From Diplosphaera chodatii (lineage: Eukaryota; Chlorophyta; Trebouxiophyceae; Prasiolales; Stichococcaceae), in assembly GCA_032358165.1 (NCBI GenBank), contig JAALGY010000053.1, positions 620,001 to 684,000 of the forward strand: DNA of 64,000 nucleotides, in the 5' to 3' direction. Made by a program: the position numbers and the translations under genes. The notes beneath the pieces are model-generated. The model was given only the letters and a program-made list of their open reading frames with translations. It searched no databases and was not told the DNA's origin. Shown in pieces: positions 58,710 through 64,000 of the stretch. Each line of letters starts with the position of its first letter. Positions within the stretch are counted from its first letter, which is position 1.

Positions 58710-61700
58710 TTACGCAGCTGCAGCCCTCTTCTTTGCCTCACGCTCCACGAGCATTGCCTGAATGACGTTCTTCACTGCCAGATTGGCCACCAGGTTCTTG
58801 TGTGGCAGCTCGAGGCCCGTCAAGGGTGATGTGTTCTTTGTGTCCAGCCACTCCTCAATGACTTCACGCTCATATGTGTGGCCGTCAGCTGCACCAGGCA
58901 TGCGTTGTTGTCAGCGCCCAGGGTAACAGCAAGAGATTGACTGTTACAGTGAGTGCTCCGTGTTAGCACCACCAATCTGAAGAGAAGACTGCATGCGCTG
59001 CAGGTTGACCATGAAGCTCACCGCACACGACAGGGTCGTCCATTAGCTCCTGCGGCAGCAAAAACATGCGTGTCAGATAGCTTGCTTGAATGGACTTGCC
59101 ATGTGGATCAGCAGAGCATGACCGATGCTCGCATAAGAAGCAGCACGTCACACTTGTGAATGTTGCACTTGGTGCACAGCCCTACCTGCGTGATGGGGCT
59201 GCAAGCAGCAACACACAATTTGTCAGTGTCAGGGTCCAGTGACGGTTGTAGTTGGACCAGCTCTCGTGTGCTTGTACAGCGGTCAGTGTGCACATACGGC
59301 CGGCATCACGCACCACAGGTATGCCTCATCGATTTCGTCTGGATCCAATGACACAGCCGCATTGGCGGAAGGCACTGGTGTGACGACGGCTGGGAGTGGT
59401 GCCAGCGCAACCAGTGGCGTGGCTGGCGCCGGCGCTGCTGCTGCTGACGGGGCAGCCGCCATGACCACATCGTCGTCCGCACTGCCATCGGCGCTGGCTG
59501 CACCCTGCACCACGAGGAGACTGGCTTGGCGAGCAGTCCGGCGTCTGCCGCACAGCATGTTTTCATCAGGTAGGCCAACGGCTCCAGTGCTGCTCCGTGG
59601 CATGTAAGCAAACCGACTGTGGGATGGGAAAGGTCAGCACCTCATCGTCGGTCATGAGCACGTTGAAGCTGGACTGCGTCACAGCCGCGCGCCGTTGCTG
59701 CGCCGCCGGCTTGGCGGCCGCGGCCGGACGCCGCTGCCTCGGCTGCTGCGCCTGTGCTGCGGCAGGCGGCTCTGTAACAGCAGCCTGGCCCTGCCTCTTC
59801 CGCCGCTCTGCAAATGACAACCCATTGGCAGGCATGACTTAAACTTCGTATGCCTCCATTATTGGCAGGTACTGCTGGCAGTTTAGGCCTGCAGGCAGGC
59901 TCCTGTGCTGTCATGTCGTCATGCTGGGGGAGAGAGGAAGCAATCTACAGCTGCAGCTGCGGGCTACAGTGCCACGGTACCTGCTCGGGCTGCACGGGAC
60001 GGCGACACCGCCTGCTGGCCCGCAGAGTCCCCCCGCGTGCGGGCGCTGCTGCCGCGCTCGGCACGGCTCGCGCCCGCCTGCCAGGCCTGCGGGGGGCTGC
60101 TCGGTGCAGCAGCTGCTTCCTGCTGCTGCTGCTGCTGCTGCTGGCGCTGCTGCCGGCGGGACTGCGAGTGCGGCGGGGACGCGGGCGCGGCCGCAGTGCT
60201 GGCCGCAGCGTGCTCCTTCCTCTGCTGCCGCTGCTGCGCCTGGACCGCCGTTTTGGGCTGCTGCACCTGCACCGCGACAATGCAGCCTCGCTGAGGTGCA
60301 AAAGCCATCAGCATCCAGCCGTAGGCGAGGCGCAGCACTGCAAACACCCCTGAGCATACATATCAAGGCGTGCTGGGCGTGACATCTCCTGAGCAGGGGC
60401 CAGCGACACATGTGCACAGGAAACTGTCGGCTGGTGTTCATGTAGCAGGGCTCGAAACCTGTACCTTCAGCTCCTTGGCAGCAGCAGCGGCACGCAGCCG
60501 CTCAGCCAGCGTCAGCGGCGGCGGCGGCGCCGCCGCCTGCGTACGATGGACCATCAATGCAAGAAATCAGTTGACCACAATTTGAACCCAGTCTAGACTG
60601 GTGCTCCACAGTTCTTGGTTGCCAGCATTCGCTTATGGTGTGACAAGTGGAGTATATGGGTGTAACCACCATCATCATCATCACAACTTTAACCCTTGCA
60701 AACTTGCCACGAAGTTGGAGATGAACTGCTATATAAGAAAGGCAGCAGGCGATGCTCACCGCCAAGGCCTTCTTCGCGGCCGCCTCGGCGACGGCAATGG
60801 CCGACCGCGTGCCGGTGCGCTGCACTGCGAGCCGCGTCGGCGAGGCACTGGCCAGCGAGGGCCACAGCTCCGGCGCTCCAGGCGCTCGCGGCGTGGCAGC
60901 TTCTGCCGCTGCATCCAGGAGCCAGCAGACGTTGACTTGGTCTGCAATCGGATGATGCTAGCCTGGCAGGACGATGACCTACGTATGCAACCTTGGAGAA
61001 GCCAGCATCATGTACAGGTCGTGAATTGCCGCACGCACTGCTGGTGGCTTTGCTGCGAGCGCAGAGGTGGCGGCGGTGGCCGCCTGCTGAGCGGCACTGC
61101 TGCGCTGGGCTGGGGGCTGTGGCGCCGGCGCTGCCGCCGCCGACGCCGGGAACAGCGGCACCGGCGGCGCCATCGCCAGCAGCGTGGGCCACAGGTCGAC
61201 AGGCTGGCCCGAAGGCTGCGGCTGCCCGCGATCCGGCGCCGGCGGCGGCTGACGCTGCTGCGAGGCCATCGGGTTGTACCTCGGACGCTGGGCTGCGGGC
61301 TTGGGCGTCGAGCTGATGTCGCCGCTGGCGGCGCTGCCGACGCTGCTGACGCTGCTGGCGACGGGGGCCCGGCTGGCGGGCGCTTCAGGGGGCGTGCGGA
61401 TGCCCGCCAGCTGCTGCGGGGTCAGGCGCTGCGCCTTTGGCCGCTTGGCGGGCGAGGGGGCGGCGGGCGCCGGCAGCGGCGGCTGCTGGGCGTCTGAGCT
61501 GGGCTGCTGCTGCTGCTGGGTTGCACGGACTGGGGAGCCCGCCTCCTCGCTCGGGAAGAAGTGCGAGAAGGCCGACTCCACCTGAAGCGAGGCAAATTGG
61601 TACAAAAATGCAACGTAGACTTGCCCTGGCGTCGTCAGGCAAACGCAGAGAGTTTTTGTCGTTCGACATCGTGCACAGCCAAAGGCTGCTGTGCCGGTGG

Positions 61701-64000
61701 GGCTCTGCGTCTTGCCAGAAACCCAGTACCAGGACCCAGTTCACCCAACTCACCGATGGCTCCGGTGTCTCTGATGCGGCATCAGCAGCAGGCGCCGCAG
61801 CAGCAGCTGCAGCAGGCGGCGCCTCTGCATGGATCTTAGGGTTTGCGATCCACACAGGCGCCTCGACTGATAGCTTGCTGAGCTTTGCTGCCGTCTGAGC
61901 CACCTCTGGCTTTGCCTCCTGCTCTTCAGCCTTGGGCGAAGTCTCTTGCTGCTGTGCGGCGGCTGTGGCCGCTGCTGCGGGTTGCTGTGAGCTGGTGTTC
62001 TCAGCAGCAGGTGCAGTCTCAACGCTGTCGGCCACCGCTGTGGGGACTGATGCGCCTGTACCCTCAAGCGCTGCAGGCGCATCTGGCTTGCTATCTGGCG
62101 GCACAGATGGCGACTTCGGCTTGCTGTCGAGTTGAACAGGCGGCGGCTCTGGCTTGCTTTCTGGCTGCACAGACGGCGGCTCTGGCTTGCTTCCTGGCTG
62201 CACAGATGTCGGCTCCGGCTTGCCATCTGGCTGCACAGACGGCGGCTCCGGCTTGCCATCTGGCTGCACAGATGGCGGTTCTGCCTCAGCACCGGTGTCG
62301 GCAAGTGCTGCTGCCGCTGCTGCTTCACCGATGCTAGGTGCACTTGCAGCTCCAGCTGCCGGCACTGCCTCGTCTGTGGATGCATCGGCACCAGTCGCCT
62401 CTGATTTGCTGCTGTCGACGGTCCTATTGCCGCCATTGCTGTCAGACTCGGGCCCTGCCTGTGCCTGAGCAAATTCAGCTTTGCCAGCGGAGCTGGTGCC
62501 ATCTGCTGCTGCCTGGGCCTCGGCCTCGTTGCCGCTGCTGTCAGCCTTGGCTGCTGCGGGCGCCTGAGCAGCTGCAGCACCGCCAGCGGAGCTGCTGCCA
62601 CCTGCTGGTGCTTCTGCCTCGGCCTTGTTGCTGCTGCTGTCAGCCTTGGCTGCTGCGGGCGCCTGAGCAGCTGCACCACCGCCAGCGGGGCTGCTGCCAT
62701 TTGCTGATGGTTTTGCCTCGGCCTTGGTGCCGCTGGTGTCAGCCTTGGCTGCTGCGGGCACCTGAGAAGATGCAGCTTTGCCAGAGGTGCTGCTGGCATT
62801 TGCTGATGCCTCTGCCTTGGAAGTGATGCTGCTGCTGTCGGGCTGTGTTGCTGCAGGCGGCTGAGCAGGGGCAGCGACATCAGCGCTGGCAGGCGTGCCA
62901 GCTGGCGCAGACGCCTCCGGACTGCCTGTGCTGCTGAGGGACTTGGCGGCTGCTGCCAGTGTCGCCTGTGCAGCAGGGCTGCTGGGAGCTGCGGCTTCCG
63001 GACTGCCTTTGCTGCCGAGGGACCCGGCTGCTGCTGCCGACGCCGCCTGTGCAGCAGGGCTGCTGGGAGCTGCAGCTGGCGGCTTGGGTGCTGCGACGCC
63101 GCCAGGTGTCGTGCCATTTGCTGCCGGCTGCTGCAGCTCCACCCGGCGGTTGGCCCACAGGTACTTCTGATACTGCTGCAACTGCACAGGCTTGAGCGAG
63201 GCCCTGCTGCTCTGCGGGAACGGCCGCTGGTCCCCGCCGTGCGCATAGGGGCACCCCCTCCCCAGCTTGCAGTGCCCCTGCGGTGATATGTCAATACACC
63301 TTGTTGCAATCAGCAGTGATGCTGACGCACAGCACCTGAGCAGGATTTGACACCTCAGCGCGGATGTCGGGTGCGCTGTCGAGTCTGCACACCTGCTGCC
63401 AGGCGGCGCAGACCTCCGTCTTGTACCACGGCTGGTCTGACATCAGAGGCCTGCTCTGTTGCGGGGCTCTTGGCGGCGCCTGGGGCACCTGCGGCGCTGC
63501 CTGTGTCCCCATGCTCCATGGCGGTGGCCCTCCATACCCGACGGCCGGCATCATCATCATGGGGGCGGACATGTACACTGGGCCTGCGTATGGCTGGGGG
63601 CCCAGCTGCGGGGCACTGGGCGCCTGCTGCGGTGCGGCACGCTGCACATGCACCACGTAAGCTAGGTAATGACTAGTGCATCTGAAGTGTACATGCGAAC
63701 CCCCGACAGATCTAATATAGCTAGTCAGGCGTGCTGCAAGGTGTTGACGATGGATGTGCAGTCGTCATTTGATGTCATTGCGACTATGAGGAGGCATGCA
63801 CAAGGGTACAACCCACCAGCTCATGGTGGCCATGCGCATATTGGCAGTGAAGCGCCTTGGGGCAGACCCCGGTGTTCATGAAGCTGTAGCACAGCTGCGT
63901 CTTGTACGAAGGGAAGCGGCCGCCCATCGCTGTGGCATACTCGTACTGGCTGCCGCCGGGTTCATGCGCCATGTGGCCACCGTACGCATATCCGTAAGCC
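58710..64000 (-). CDS. Tandem CCCH zinc-finger plus U-box protein, 5' partial
   Basis: The frame is open to the window edge (AYGYAYGGHMAHEPGGSQYE), so the start lies outside or at the Met ending at 63972. CCCH finger 1: YKTQLCYSFMNTGVCPKALH plus CQYAH (CX8CX5CX3H). A Pro/Met-rich exon leads to finger 2: YKTEVCAAWQQ joined to GHCKLGRGCPYAHG (CX7CX5CX3H). Both have the YKT lead-in of tristetraprolin-type RNA-binding fingers. Then come about 470 residues of Ala/Pro/Ser/Lys-rich repeats (61750-63140), a Pro/Gln-rich exon (about 61010-61580), an Ala-rich exon, a poly-Gln exon (about 59990-60256) and TQSSFNVLMTDDEVLTF. The U-box follows: DEIDEAYL, a 13-nt exon (PITQ), a 28-nt exon (ELMDDPVVC) and DGHTYEREVIEEWLDTKNT with stop at 58710. 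Likely RNA-linked E3 ligase (inference). Exon edges in the linker are approximate. Confidence 0.8.
59186..59198 (-). other. 13-nt microexon in the U-box
   Basis: Flanked by CAG (59199-59201) and GTAGGG. It completes a Leu codon from TACCT (exon low end 59317) and encodes PITQ, then joins in phase 0 to the 28-nt exon 59022-59049. The invariant-looking Cys of the U-box CPI motif is missing in this join. Confidence 0.6.
60118..60144 (+). repeat. CTG/CAG trinucleotide run encoding poly-Gln
   Basis: About eight CTG units on the plus strand, read as CAG (Gln) in the minus-strand CCCH/U-box gene, within a wider Gln/Ala-rich exon. Confidence 0.85.
62086..62290 (-). repeat. In-frame 36-bp tandem repeats (KPEPPSVQPDG-type)
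   Basis: Six or seven copies of a 12-residue unit with consensus around SKPEPPSVQPDG, within the linker of the CCCH/U-box protein. The copies differ mainly at one or two residues. Confidence 0.85.
62460..62870 (-). repeat. In-frame tandem repeats of about 34 residues (AAKADSS-type)
   Basis: Three or four copies with a shared core APAAAKADSS followed by KAEAxA and GSSxAGG, in the same linker. A further pair (APSSPAAQA...GSPEA) lies at about 62925-63080. Confidence 0.75.

Noticed and set aside
60660..60690. ATC/CAT microsatellite as a notable repeat
   Set aside because: Only a handful of units; too short to report as a feature.
61385..63187. A 600-codon minus-strand frame as a stand-alone gene
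   Set aside because: It continues the second CCCH finger upstream and passes a splice donor after ASETPEPS. The part below about 61750 is intron and a shifted reading of the next exon.
1..64000. Transposons, tRNA/rRNA genes, CRISPR arrays or viral genes
   Set aside because: No long terminal or inverted repeats, transposase or reverse-transcriptase motifs, or tRNA-like cloverleaf were recognised by eye. This is not a substitute for a database scan.

Overview
The window is nuclear DNA of a green alga. A trebouxiophyte-type relative is my best guess; the species cannot be named from sequence alone. Genes are dense and cut into many short exons by GT-AG introns of roughly 100-250 bp that are rich in GCATGC/TGCATG-type words. 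Several products are plastid proteins: ferredoxin-type glutamate synthase, STAY-GREEN, a chlorophyllase-like hydrolase and a MutS2 with a transit-peptide-like start. A short TTTAGGG (plant/green-algal telomere type) tract is present. I joined exons by eye from reading frame, splice sites and family knowledge, so internal coordinates are approximate unless stated. First exons are the weakest part.

Layout from left to right. 0.4-8.0 kb (+): multi-pass class 3 lipase of the diacylglycerol-lipase type. 8.6-10.0 kb (-): SGF11-like SAGA deubiquitinase-module zinc-finger protein. 11.1-20.3 kb (-): MutS2 in about 19 exons, with a complete type II membrane glycosyltransferase-like gene (12.3-15.1 kb, same strand) inside one 3.6 kb MutS2 intron. 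20.9-23.4 kb (-) and 24.0-26.5 kb (+): a chlorophyllase-like hydrolase and STAY-GREEN (Mg-dechelatase), head to head. 26.9-32.7 kb: three neighbouring genes (one -, two +) that each join U1/matrin-like C2H2 zinc fingers to a C-terminal U-box. 33.6-44.1 kb (-): Fd-GOGAT. 45-46.3 kb (+): GFA/CENP-V-fold protein. 46.9-52 kb (-): GAF/PAS sensor protein kinase of Raf-like type. 53.2-54.3 kb (+): membrane-anchored peptidyl-tRNA hydrolase 2. 54.9-58.4 kb (+): CCT8 (TCP-1 theta). 58.7-64.0 kb (-, running off the window): a long protein with two CCCH zinc fingers and a U-box.

Two groups stand out functionally. The first is the divergent chlorophyll-breakdown pair: STAY-GREEN removes Mg from chlorophyll a, and chlorophyllase-type enzymes remove phytol. 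The second is the set of four genes that pair nucleic-acid-binding-type zinc fingers with an E3-ligase U-box. Three of those four share one U-box intron position and the fourth is intronless. The nested glycosyltransferase, candidate GC-AG introns, microexons and a telomere-like tract at a splice acceptor are the main structural oddities. I saw no tRNA, rRNA, CRISPR array or convincing transposon.
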